Part shown: positions 8,091 to 15,752 of the stretch, one piece after another
Layout of the letters: each line of letters starts with the position of its first letter
Position numbering within the stretch: the first letter of the stretch is position 1
NCBI GenBank assembly: GCA_015056125.1
Contig: SVGW01000002.1
Location: 1-64,000 of the forward strand
From: Clostridiales bacterium
GTDB taxonomy: Bacteria > Bacillota > Clostridia > Christensenellales > Aristaeellaceae
Reading direction: 5' to 3'
DNA length: 64,000 bases
Notes under the pieces: model-generated
Databases searched by the model: none
Told to the model about the DNA's origin: nothing
Seen by the model: only the letters and a program-made list of their open reading frames with translations
Program-made: the position numbers and the translations under genes

Positions 8091-9398
8091 ATGCCGAAAA
8101 TTACCTTTATGGGCGCCGGCTCCACCGTGTTTGCCAAGAACGTGCTGGGCGACAGCATGCTCACTCCCTGCCTGGAAGACAGCGTAATCGCCCTCTACGA
8201 CATCGATCCCAAGCGCCTTGCCGAATCCGAACTGATGCTCAAGGCCCTGAACAACAACTTTGGCAACAAGGCCACCATCGAAGCCTACTGCGGCGTGGAA
8301 AACCGCAAGGACGCCCTGCGAGGCGCTAACTATGTGGTAAACGCCATTCAGGTGGGTCTCTATGAGCCCTGCACCGTAACCGACTTTGAAGTGCCGAAAA
8401 AGTATGGCCTGCGCCAGACCATCGCCGACACCCTGGGCATCGGCGGCATTTTCCGCGCCCTGCGCACTATCCCCGTGATGTTTGACTTTGCCAAGGATAT
8501 GGAAGAAGTGTGCCCCGACGCTTGGTTCTTAAATTACACCAATCCCATGGCCATGCTGGCCGGCGCCATGCAGCGCTTCACCGGGATCAAAACCGTGGGC
8601 CTGTGCCACAGTGTGCAGGTGTGCGCCAAGCACCTGATGGAGCATCTGGAAATGGAATATGACGACACCATCCAGTGGAAGATCGCCGGCATCAACCATC
8701 AGGCCTGGCTGCTGGAAATCACCAAGGATGGCAAGGATCTCTATCCCGAAATCAAGCGCCGTGCCGCCGCCATCACTGAAAAGCACAACGATATGGTGCG
8801 CTTTGAAATGATGAAGCGCTTTGGCTACTATGTCACCGAATCCAGCGAGCACAACGCTGAATACATGCCCTTCTTCATCAAGGACAAGTATCCCGAGCTC
8901 ATCGATCGCTTCAACATCCCCCTGGATGAATATCCCCGCCGCTGCATCAACCAAATCGCCCGTTGGGAAAAGCAGCGGGATGAACTGATCAAGAACCCCA
9001 GCCTCTCCCATGAGCGCTCCCGTGAATACGCCAGCCATATCATGGAAGCCATGGAAACCAACGTGCCCTACAAGATTGGCGGCAATGTGATTAACAACGG
9101 CGTGATCACCAACCTGCCCCGGAATGCCTGCGTGGAAGTGCCCTGCCTGGTGGATGCCAGCGGCATCGTGCCCACCTATGTAGGCGATCTGCCCGAGCAG
9201 TGCGCCGCGCTGAACCGCACCAATATCAATGTGCAGCTGCTCACCATCGAAGCTGCCACCACCCTCAAGAAGGATTATATCTATCAGGCTGCCATGATGG
9301 ATCCCCATTGCCAGAGCGAGCTCTCCATCGATGATATCGTGGCCCTGTGCGACGACCTCATCGAAGCCCACGAAGGCTGGCTGCCCAAGTATCATTAA
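8091..9398 (+). CDS. melA: Alpha-galactosidase, glycoside hydrolase family 4
   Basis: The 435-residue protein matches the GH4 family, which needs NAD and a divalent metal and cleaves through oxidation at C3. An N-terminal Rossmann motif is GAGSTVF (8-14). NYTNPMA (148-154), GLCHSVQ (170-176, metal-binding Cys and His) and GINHQAW (200-206) are the family hallmarks. The CHS and NHQ forms are those of MelA-type alpha-galactosidases rather than the phospho-sugar-specific GH4 enzymes, so an unphosphorylated alpha-galactoside such as melibiose is the likely substrate. The start is set by GGAAGGAGGATTTTCATT. It is divergent from an AraC regulator. Its terminator has been split by mobile element R4a. 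Confidence 0.9.
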   Translation: MPKITFMGAGSTVFAKNVLGDSMLTPCLEDSVIALYDIDPKRLAESELMLKALNNNFGNKATIEAYCGVENRKDALRGANYVVNAIQVGLYEPCTVTDFEVPKKYGLRQTIADTLGIGGIFRALRTIPVMFDFAKDMEEVCPDAWFLNYTNPMAMLAGAMQRFTGIKTVGLCHSVQVCAKHLMEHLEMEYDDTIQWKIAGINHQAWLLEITKDGKDLYPEIKRRAAAITEKHNDMVRFEMMKRFGYYVTESSEHNAEYMPFFIKDKYPELIDRFNIPLDEYPRRCINQIARWEKQRDELIKNPSLSHERSREYASHIMEAMETNVPYKIGGNVINNGVITNLPRNACVEVPCLVDASGIVPTYVGDLPEQCAALNRTNINVQLLTIEAATTLKKDYIYQAAMMDPHCQSELSIDDIVALCDDLIEAHEGWLPKYH

Positions 9399-9414
9399 TC
9401 GCCCTCAGATTTCA

Positions 9415-9438
9415 CCCGGCTGCAAAAAAGCAGCCGGT
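9415..9438 (+). repeat. Duplicated terminator hairpin, left copy (flanks R4a)
   Basis: A 24-base hairpin (CCCGGCTGC, six A, GCAGCCGGT) begins 16 bases after the melA stop. It is identical to 9810-9833. Here it is followed by the element rather than by a T-tract. Confidence 0.9.
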
Positions 9439-9809
9439 CAGTTTGTCGAAAAAGTATTTTCGACAAACTGCGAATGGAAGTCAGCTAAAGCAGTCTTCCA
9501 TTCGATCCATCACATTTACTGCAAAAATGGCTTTCCAGCCCTGTGAAAAAGGGATGGAAAGCCTATTTTTGCGGCCGTAAATTGATATAGGAAGCGGAAT
9601 ACTTCCGAACCTCACAATTCGGCATTGTCGCCTGTAAGCGGGGTAAAGTCCCGCTTACAGGCTCTGTGCCTCATTGAGCCTTCTCCTGCCTGCATCCGCC
9701 ACAGGCGGCGGCAGGCTACGGCCCTCGCCGCCGCACATGTCGCCGGCTGCGGATTTCAGTCGAAGGGCAGCGGCCCTTCGACGCATCTCAAGGGTTTTTT
9801 GACAGTCTG
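9439..9809 (+). mobile_element. R4a: 371-bp structured miniature element inserted in the melA terminator
   Basis: A non-coding element with imperfect terminal inverted repeats: the left end starts CAGTTTGTCGAAAAA and the right end read in reverse starts CAGACTGTCAAAAAA (12 of 15 identical). It is built of consecutive hairpins, including 9439-9470 (14-bp stem), one around CGAATGGAAG/CTTCCATTCG, one around CCCGCTTACAGG and GTCGAAGGGC/GCCCTTCGAC near the right end. A second copy, R4b at 51702-51958, is nearly identical but lacks about 114 bp (roughly 9609-9722). The element is flanked by identical 24-bp hairpins that differ from those at R4b. No transposase is visible, so any mobility would need enzymes in trans. 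Confidence 0.8.
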
Positions 9810-9840
9810 CCCGGCTGCAAAAAAGCAGCCGGTTTTTTTA
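9810..9840 (+). terminator. Duplicated terminator hairpin, right copy, with T-tract
   Basis: The same 24-base hairpin as at 9415-9438, here followed by seven T. It is the functional-looking half of the split melA terminator, so melA transcripts would carry the element in their 3' untranslated region. Confidence 0.85.
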
Positions 9841-9869
9841 TTTACACGTGCATTAAAGTATGCTATATT
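9841..9869 (+). promoter_or_regulatory. Promoter of the GH38 gene
   Basis: TTTACA (9841-9846), a 17-base spacer and an extended -10 TGCTATATT (TATATT at 9864-9869). It lies immediately downstream of the melA terminator, so the alpha-mannosidase gene is probably a separate transcription unit. Confidence 0.7.
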
Positions 9870-9907
9870 AAGGGCACAAAAAACATCATGCTAAAGGAGA
9901 AATATTC

Positions 9908-12343
9908 ATGCATCCCATGATGATGATCGGCAATGCCCATCTGGATCCCGTATGGCTGTGGCAATGGCAGGAAGGGTATCAGGAAGTGAAGGCCACCTTC
10001 CAATCTGCTTTGGACCGGCTGGATGAAACATCCGATTTTGTATTTACCTGTGCTTGCGCGGGCTATTATGAATGGATCGAAGAAAACGACCCCGCCATGT
10101 TTGAGCAGATCAAAGCACGGGTGAAGGAAGGGCGCTGGGCCGTGGTTGGAGGGATGTGGATCCAGCCGGATATGAATGTGCCCTCCGGAGAATCCCTGGC
10201 CCGGCAGCTGCTTTACAGCCAGCGCTATTTTAAAGAAAAGCTGGGGATCACCGTAAATACCGGCTACAACGTGGACACCTTCGGCCACAACGCCATGACG
10301 CCTCAGCTTTTGCAGAAAGCGGGCATTGAAAATTATGTGTGGATGCGGCCCTCCATCCAGGAAAACCCGGATATTCCTCAGGGACCCATGATTTGGGAGG
10401 CCCCGGACGGAAGCCACGTGACCGCCTTTCGCATTGCCGGGGGCTATGGGTGCATAAAAAATATTCAAAACCGGATCGATGAACATCTGGATTTTGCCCA
10501 TCAGATCGGCTATCCCATCATGCTCTTTTATGGGGTGGGCAATCACGGCGGCGGCCCCACCATCCAGGTGCTGAAGGAAATCGCCGCATATCAAAAGGAT
10601 TCCGCCCGAGGAGAACAGGTGAAATTGGCTTCTCCCATGGATTATTTTGATCTGCTGAAAAAGGGCGATTTCCAATTGCCCATCTGGAAAAAGGAGCTGC
10701 AGCACCATGCCAGCGGCTGCTATTCCACCCACTCCGCCTCCAAGCAGCTTCACAGAAAGGCGGAAAACGCCCTGCTCCGGGCTGAAACCTTGGGTTCCCT
10801 GGCCCAGAAGCTCACCGGCCATCAGCTGAAAAAGCCTTTTATGGCCCAGGCCTGGAAAAACCTCATGTTCAATGAATTTCACGATATCATGGGCGGCTGC
10901 TCCCTGCCGGAAGCCTTGGACGACGCCCTGATGCAATTGCAGGAAAGCCGCTCCATCGCCGCCCGGGAAGAAAACGCCGCCCTCCAGCGCATTTCCTGGC
11001 AGGTGAATACCTGGAAGGGCCTGCCCCGCTCCAAGGAGGAGGATTGGAGCCTGTGGGGGCTGAAGGGCCAGGGCACGCCAGTGGTGGTATTCAATCCCCA
11101 TAGCTTTGAAGCAGAAGGGGATGTGGTGCTGCGCAGGCCCATTCGCATGGTAAGGGATGATGAAGGCAACGCGGTAGCCGCTCAGGTGATCCGCGCCAGC
11201 CGCACCAATCATAACGATACACAGGACAGTATCTTTAGGGCTAAAGTGCCTGCCCTTGGCTATCGGCTGTATTGGGTGTATCTGGAAGAAGAAAAGGAAG
11301 CCATTGCTTCTTCCCTTTCCTGCTCCACTACGCATCTGGAAAATGATTTTATTCGGGCCGAATTTGATCCTGAAACGGGTGCTCTTTGCCATCTGATCCA
11401 TAAACCCGCCGGCATGGATGCCCTTTTAGGCCCTGCCAGCGCAAAGGCCATGGACATTTCCCATTGCGATACCTGGGCCCACAGTATTTTCAAATTCGAT
11501 CAGGAAACCGCTTCTTTTGGCCAGGCGGAAATTTCCCTGCTGGAAGAGGGCCCGGTGCGCGTTGGGCTAAAGGTGGTTACGCATCTTGGCGCATCCACCC
11601 TGGAACAAAAATATTTCCTCTATGCAAGCAGCGATCAGCTGGACGTGGAAGTTCGGCTGGATTCCCACGAAAAGCATAAGATGATCAAGCTTTGCTTCCC
11701 CACCGCCGGGGAACAGGAAATTTCCGAAATTCCCTACGGCGCCATCCCCCGGGATGGCAATGGCAATGAGGAATGCTGCCAGCGCTGGTTCCTGCGGGAA
11801 GGAGAAAGGGGCGGCCTTGCCATCCTCAACGACGGCAAATACAGCTACAGCGCCCCGGAAGGAGAGCTTCGCCTCACCATCGCCAACACCTCCATTTTCG
11901 CCGATCACTATGGCCAGGAGCAGCGGGATGATTCTTGCCGCTTTATGGATCAGGGAGAAATGTGCTTTGCCTATGCATTGGTTCCCTATGCAGGGAAATG
12001 GCAAAATGCCCGCTTGTATCAGCGGGCCGCTCTCCTTAATATGCCCCTGCCCCATGTGACCGAAACCTACCACAAAGGGCCCCTGCCCGCCTGCTACTGC
12101 GGCATCCGCGGCACCGATTTTGTGGAAATGGGCGCGCTGAAACGGGCAGAAAATGATGATGGCTATATCCTTAGGGTACACGATGCCCTGGGCCAGGGCG
12201 GCAGCGCTCAGATCGAATTGCCTTTGCTTGGCCGCTCCCTGCCGCTTACCTTCACTCCCTTTGAAATCAAAACCATTTTCCTCCCCGACAATGCAGCTCT
12301 GCCTTATCAGGAAATGCTACTGACGGAAGAAGGGGAACGTTGA
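9908..12343 (+). CDS. Alpha-mannosidase, glycoside hydrolase family 38
   Basis: The 811-residue protein has the GH38 layout. The N-terminal catalytic domain opens with GNAHLDPVWLW, where HLD (11-13) binds zinc. The nucleophile Asp is D123 in GYNVDTFGHNAM. A zinc-binding His-Asp pair occurs in NEFHDIMGGCS (around residue 325). The remainder forms the beta-rich middle and C-terminal domains of retaining alpha-mannosidases. A cytoplasmic location is likely since no signal peptide is seen. AAAGGAG lies 8 bases upstream of the ATG. Like its neighbour melA it suggests use of plant or host oligosaccharides, but no sugar transporter is adjacent. The exact linkage is not predictable. Confidence 0.9.
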   Translation: MHPMMMIGNAHLDPVWLWQWQEGYQEVKATFQSALDRLDETSDFVFTCACAGYYEWIEENDPAMFEQIKARVKEGRWAVVGGMWIQPDMNVPSGESLARQLLYSQRYFKEKLGITVNTGYNVDTFGHNAMTPQLLQKAGIENYVWMRPSIQENPDIPQGPMIWEAPDGSHVTAFRIAGGYGCIKNIQNRIDEHLDFAHQIGYPIMLFYGVGNHGGGPTIQVLKEIAAYQKDSARGEQVKLASPMDYFDLLKKGDFQLPIWKKELQHHASGCYSTHSASKQLHRKAENALLRAETLGSLAQKLTGHQLKKPFMAQAWKNLMFNEFHDIMGGCSLPEALDDALMQLQESRSIAAREENAALQRISWQVNTWKGLPRSKEEDWSLWGLKGQGTPVVVFNPHSFEAEGDVVLRRPIRMVRDDEGNAVAAQVIRASRTNHNDTQDSIFRAKVPALGYRLYWVYLEEEKEAIASSLSCSTTHLENDFIRAEFDPETGALCHLIHKPAGMDALLGPASAKAMDISHCDTWAHSIFKFDQETASFGQAEISLLEEGPVRVGLKVVTHLGASTLEQKYFLYASSDQLDVEVRLDSHEKHKMIKLCFPTAGEQEISEIPYGAIPRDGNGNEECCQRWFLREGERGGLAILNDGKYSYSAPEGELRLTIANTSIFADHYGQEQRDDSCRFMDQGEMCFAYALVPYAGKWQNARLYQRAALLNMPLPHVTETYHKGPLPACYCGIRGTDFVEMGALKRAENDDGYILRVHDALGQGGSAQIELPLLGRSLPLTFTPFEIKTIFLPDNAALPYQEMLLTEEGER

Positions 12344-12375
12344 GGGGCTCCCTTGACCCTCCCTCCGGATAGAGC

Positions 12376-12427
12376 AAAGGCTTCCTCTGGAGGGGAAGCT
12401 GTCGCGAAGCGACTGATGAGGTGGAAA
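12376..12427 (+). repeat. R2 repeat, copy a
   Basis: The family consensus reads AAAGGCTTCCCCTnnAGGGGAAGn, a short variable stem-loop, then GATGAGGTGGAAA. In this copy the variable stem is GTCGCgaaGCGAC. It forms an inverted pair with copy b, 22 bases away. Confidence 0.85.
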
Positions 12428-12449
12428 GATAGAAAAGAAGAAAGGATTA

Positions 12450-12503
12450 TTTCCACCTCATCCACCGCAAGCGGTCCCCCTTCCCCTCAAAGGGGAAGGC
12501 TTT
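12450..12503 (-). repeat. R2 repeat, copy b
   Basis: Inverted relative to copy a. It starts TTTCCACCTCATCC, has the variable stem CCGCaaGCGG and the long stem CCTTCCCCT/AGGGGAAGG. Its 3' end abuts R3a directly. Confidence 0.85.
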
Positions 12504-12504
12504 T

Positions 12505-12690
12505 GAAAACGAGAGAAAATGCCGGTTGGAGAAAGCTTGCTTTCTCTCCCGGCATTTTCTCGTTTTCATTGTGCCCGTGAAATTGCATTTCCGTTTTCTC
12601 AAGTTTCTTGCGGAAACCCCAAGGTTTCATAAAATCTGTGTGTCGCATACCGGAGTCCAGAGGAGGCTCTCCTCTGGCGAGGGGTACAGG
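12505..12690 (+). repeat. R3 structured repeat, copy a
   Basis: About 186 bp with a large hairpin at the 5' end (GAAAACGAGAGAAAATGCC pairing with its complement near 12549-12568), a conserved middle (GTGCCCGTGAAATTGC, TTTCTTGCGGAAACC, TGTCGCATACCGGAGTCC) and a 3' hairpin TCCAGAGGA/TCCTCTGG. A second copy on the other strand lies at 51308-51492, with changed but still paired stems. No coding potential of its own is evident. Confidence 0.8.
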
Positions 12691-12712
12691 TGGCGAACCC
12701 CCCTGCCCTCGA

Positions 12713-13753
12713 TCAATCGATCTCGATCACGCCGGGATAATAGGTCATAATCTCGGTATCCTGATTGATAAAGGTGGATTGCGCTTCGGCCGGGGGCTGA
12801 TATTCCTTGCCCTCCACGGCGATTTTCACTTCCTTCACCCCGGGGAACTGAGCAGCCGTAAAAAGAATAGCCCGCAGGGATTGGATGCCGTTTTCCCCTT
12901 CCACTGCCTCCATAAATTCTTTGGTGAAATTGATGGTGACCACGCCATTTTTCATATTGACCCCCAGCAGCCCGCAATTCTTGGGCAGCGGAGCTTCCAA
13001 TCCGCTATCGGCTTTGGGGCCCTTGGCCAATTCCAGGATAGCGGTGGTCACATCGGCGGTGGAAAATACCGTGCGGGTTATTGGCACCAGCATGCGCCCG
13101 CTGGCAGAAGGGAAATAAAGCTGCACGGTGGAAGCGCCGGCCCCTGCCATGGTTTCCACGCTTTCCAAATTCAGGTTCGCCCCGGTAAATATGCCGCTTA
13201 CATCGGTGCCATAGGTGAGCTTGGAGCGCTTTTGCCCATCAAACAGGAAGGATACTTCCTCCACCGAATCAAATTCGCACAGCGTTTGGGCCACGGATTG
13301 CACCATCAGGATCTCCTGCTCAGCGCTTAAACAGCTCAGGGCTTCCTTGGATAAATCCACCCGCGCCTTGCCCTCGGCAATATCCAGTTCCATTTGAGTG
13401 CCCTCGGGCACGGTGGTTTTTAATCCCAACCGCGCCGCCGCCAAATCATTGGGGCTGGAGGCCACCATCAAGGAAAGAGTGGCCTTGGCGATGCCGTCCG
13501 TCTTTTCCACCTGCCGCGTCACCGGCACCAGATATCCATCCCCATCCTGATAATATACGACTACGGACTGGGTTTCGCCCCCGGCTTTTGTGGTATCGGA
13601 TAGAACGGGGATTTGGGATAAATCCTCTTCATACATGGTGGTGGCCGCCTGATCCTGCTGCAGCGCCAGGGCCACCACCAGGGCGGATGCGCATAAAATC
13701 AGCATCCTCTCCACGTCCACCCGCCGGATATTGAGCTTCCATTTCCATTTCAT
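12713..13753 (-). CDS. Membrane-anchored protein with two GerM domains
   Basis: I choose ATG 13753 (MKWKWKLNIRR...), 9 bases downstream of GAGGGGTG, rather than an upstream ATG with no ribosome site. The 346-residue product has one N-terminal transmembrane helix (MLILCASALVVALALQ) and two tandem GerM modules: about residues 65-170 (VVVYYQDGDGYLVPVTRQV...) and 190-300 (VQLYFPSASGRMLVPITRTV...). Each has the LxKGP/LMVASSPNDL-type helix and an F-x-x-VxxVxFLF/VKEVKIAVEG strand. GerM proteins act in sporulation and germination at the spore envelope, so the organism probably sporulates. R3a ends 23 bases beyond its stop codon. Confidence 0.82.
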   Translation of the reverse strand: MKWKWKLNIRRVDVERMLILCASALVVALALQQDQAATTMYEEDLSQIPVLSDTTKAGGETQSVVVYYQDGDGYLVPVTRQVEKTDGIAKATLSLMVASSPNDLAAARLGLKTTVPEGTQMELDIAEGKARVDLSKEALSCLSAEQEILMVQSVAQTLCEFDSVEEVSFLFDGQKRSKLTYGTDVSGIFTGANLNLESVETMAGAGASTVQLYFPSASGRMLVPITRTVFSTADVTTAILELAKGPKADSGLEAPLPKNCGLLGVNMKNGVVTINFTKEFMEAVEGENGIQSLRAILFTAAQFPGVKEVKIAVEGKEYQPPAEAQSTFINQDTEIMTYYPGVIEID

Positions 13754-13855
13754 CGCTTTGCACCCCTCATCCATATTAGGCAAGCTGCCCTGATTTCTCC
13801 TTGCGCCTATATGTATGGGGAAATGCCTGAAAAGATGCACACTTTATTGAAAAGC

Positions 13856-13907
13856 TTTCCACCTCATCAGTCACCTCCGGTGACAGCTTCCCCTCCAGGG
13901 GAAGCCT
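13856..13907 (-). repeat. R2 repeat, copy c
   Basis: It starts TTTCCACCTCATCAG, has the variable stem GTCACCtccGGTGAC and the long stem GCTTCCCCT/AGGGGAAGC. With copy d it brackets the small ribbon-helix-helix gene in inverted orientation. Confidence 0.85.
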
Positions 13908-14009
13908 AATGAGCATCTTGTCACCACTGCCGTATAGTCAATTTATTGAGCAGATTTTTATCTTTTCCTCTGTTATACTGTTATCAAGCAATACAGCAGG
14001 AGGAAATTG

Positions 14010-14171
14010 ATGAAAACAAAAAGCTATTCTCTTCGCATTGACCCAACATTGCTAACTATGCTTCGCAAAATCGCTGTTTATGAAAATCGTTCTATCAACA
14101 GGCAAATTGTTTTTATTCTGCAGCAATATGTGGTATCTTTTCAAAAAATGCACAGCGAAACAGAAGGGTGA
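14010..14171 (+). CDS. Small ribbon-helix-helix (Arc-type) DNA-binding protein
   Basis: A 53-codon gene with GCAGGAGGAAATTG directly upstream of its ATG and a TATACT -10 box at 13974-13979. The N-terminal strand SYSLRIDP, helix LLTMLRKIAVYEN and second helix RSINRQIVFILQQYV fit the Arc/MetJ ribbon-helix-helix fold, whose dimers bind operators; such proteins often serve as antitoxins or plasmid-type repressors. No toxin partner is adjacent. The coding sequence is clearly more AT-rich than its neighbours, and it sits inside an inverted pair of R2 repeats (13856-13907 and 14206-14257), which suggests it arrived or moves as a unit. Confidence 0.7.
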   Translation: MKTKSYSLRIDPTLLTMLRKIAVYENRSINRQIVFILQQYVVSFQKMHSETEG

Positions 14172-14205
14172 AAAGTCCGCCCCTTGAGGGCCACATCCTG
14201 CCGCC

Positions 14206-14257
14206 AAAGCCTTCCCCTTGAGGGGAAGGTGGCCCGAAGGGCCGGATGAGGTGGAAA
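14206..14257 (+). repeat. R2 repeat, copy d
   Basis: AAAGCCTTCCCCTTGAGGGG... with variable stem GGCCCgaaGGGCC and end GATGAGGTGGAAA. The four R2 copies have four different small stems, each internally complementary. Confidence 0.85.
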
Positions 14258-14293
14258 TGATTCCGCTTACTCAACAGCTTACCACCGCATCAT

Positions 14294-14325
14294 AAAAAAA
14301 AAACCGGACGCAAAACTGCGTCCGG
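14294..14325 (-). terminator. Intrinsic terminator of the FAD oxidoreductase gene
   Basis: A 9-bp stem (CCGGACGCA/TGCGTCCGG, 14304-14325) is followed on the minus strand by ten T (14294-14303). It lies 21 bases after the stop codon. Confidence 0.92.
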
Positions 14326-14346
14326 ACATAAGCATAACTTGAAAGA

Positions 14347-15612
14347 TTAGATCATCGCGCCATTGTTCACCAGGATCTCCTGGAGCTTCTTCACGTCGAT
14401 TTCCTTCACATTGCAGCCGCTCTTCTTGGCCAGCGCCGCAGCGGTGCCGGCAGCCTGGCCCAGGGTGACGCAGGTGGGCATAATGCGGTAGGAAGCCTGG
14501 GCTTCGTGGGTGGAGGAAATGCAGCGGCCCGCGGTGAGCAGGTTGGTGGTTACCTTGGGGGTCAGGCAGCGATAGGGCACGGTGTAGTATTCGCCATGGG
14601 GGAAGTAATAATGGCTGGTGCCGCTGCCGGCGGGATTGTGGATATCGATATCGTAGTTGCAGGCGGTAATGGAATCTTCAAATTTCACGCAGCCCACCAA
14701 GTCTTCCTGGGTGAGCACGTATTCGCCCTCGATCATGCGGCTTTCGCGCACGCCGATTTCAGCAGCGGTCATCAGCAGCTGGGCATTCTTGCAGGAAGAG
14801 AAATTATCCCTGAGAAAATTGAACATCTCAAACACCTGCTCGCGCACTTCGATCTCCGCCTGGGTCACATCCAAAGCATCCGTGGGATTCTTCTTGATGA
14901 TGCGGGTGGTGTTGAAATGGAGCACGTGATCCTGGGGCATATTGAATACCAGGATATTCTCCCGGGGGTTCTTGATTTTGCCCTCCGCCTGATACTGCTT
15001 ATACAGTTCCTGCATGGCAGGGCGCTCTTCAAAGAACTTATCCTTATCAATGCCGTCCAGACGGAAGCACAGGGTCATGGGCTGGCAAAGGTTATCTTCG
15101 GGGCGGCCCAGATGATAGGGGCAGCCGCAGAGCACAGCCAGATCGCCGTCGCCGGTGGCGTCGATGAAATAATCCGCTTCATACACCTGCAGGCCGGACT
15201 TATTGGCCACGGTGACGGAATTCACCTTGCCGTCATCCTCCACATCGGCGCCGATGAGGTAGGAGTGGAACAGCAGGGTTACGCCCGCTTCCAGCAGCTT
15301 ACGGTTCAAAAGGATCTTCACATATTCCTCGTTGAACATCATCTTTCTTTCATCGATCATGCCGCCCATTTTGCAAAGGTCTTCCACGATCTCGGTGAAG
15401 ATGCCCTTGGAAAGAAGGATCTTTTCCTTGGTTTCGGGGTTCAAGGTCCAATAGGGCATGAAGGGGTTCACCAGGCAGCCCACAGCCGCGCCGCCCAGGC
15501 AATTATTCTTATCAAAAAGCAGCACCTTGGCGCCTTCACGGGCAGCCGCCAGGGCAGCAGAAGCGCCGGCAAAACCGCCACCGGCCACAATCACATCATA
15601 TTTTACACTCAT
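14347..15612 (-). CDS. FAD-dependent oxidoreductase (FAD_oxidored family)
   Basis: The 421-residue protein starts with the dinucleotide-binding motif in YDVIVAGGGFAGASAALAAAREGAKVLLFDKN, followed by NCLGGAAVGCLVNPF, which is typical of the FAD_oxidored group related to fumarate-reductase flavoproteins. DATGDGDLAVLCG and a C-terminal LLTAGRCISSTHEAQASYRIMPTC... match the second FAD-contact region. The substrate is unknown. A PocR/AraC regulator is transcribed divergently from a shared 140-bp region with two facing promoters, so it probably controls this gene. Relatives often occur in sugar-acid or polyol catabolic clusters. The gene ends in a strong terminator. Confidence 0.82.
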   Translation of the reverse strand: MSVKYDVIVAGGGFAGASAALAAAREGAKVLLFDKNNCLGGAAVGCLVNPFMPYWTLNPETKEKILLSKGIFTEIVEDLCKMGGMIDERKMMFNEEYVKILLNRKLLEAGVTLLFHSYLIGADVEDDGKVNSVTVANKSGLQVYEADYFIDATGDGDLAVLCGCPYHLGRPEDNLCQPMTLCFRLDGIDKDKFFEERPAMQELYKQYQAEGKIKNPRENILVFNMPQDHVLHFNTTRIIKKNPTDALDVTQAEIEVREQVFEMFNFLRDNFSSCKNAQLLMTAAEIGVRESRMIEGEYVLTQEDLVGCVKFEDSITACNYDIDIHNPAGSGTSHYYFPHGEYYTVPYRCLTPKVTTNLLTAGRCISSTHEAQASYRIMPTCVTLGQAAGTAAALAKKSGCNVKEIDVKKLQEILVNNGAMI

Positions 15613-15641
15613 GATCCAATTCCACCTTTCATTTTTTCTTC

Positions 15642-15670
15642 ATTATAAGATGCTAAAGAGCGGATGTCTT
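15642..15670 (-). promoter_or_regulatory. Promoter of the FAD oxidoreductase gene
   Basis: Read on the minus strand: AAGACA (15670-15665), 17 bases, TATAAT (15647-15642). It is back-to-back with the promoter of the PocR/AraC gene. Confidence 0.6.
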
Positions 15671-15690
15671 ATAAAAAGGAAAGAATAACA

Positions 15691-15719
15691 TTGCACAAAA
15701 GAAGGATTATTGCTATAAT
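15691..15719 (+). promoter_or_regulatory. Promoter of the PocR/AraC regulator gene
   Basis: TTGCAC (15691-15696), 17-base spacer, extended -10 TGCTATAAT (TATAAT 15714-15719). Only 20 bases separate its -35 from that of the divergent gene, so one bound regulator could affect both. Confidence 0.7.
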
Positions 15720-15752
15720 AAAGAAAAATATCTTTCTTTTGTGGAGGAATTC

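Noticed and set aside
9863-11401. Long minus-strand reading frame opposite the GH38 gene
   Set aside because: It is a shadow of the plus-strand gene caused by biased third positions; no ribosome site, and the GH38 frame has clear catalytic motifs.
12608-13330. Plus-strand frame running from R3a into the GerM gene
   Set aside because: It crosses a repeat boundary and lies antisense to a clear GerM protein.
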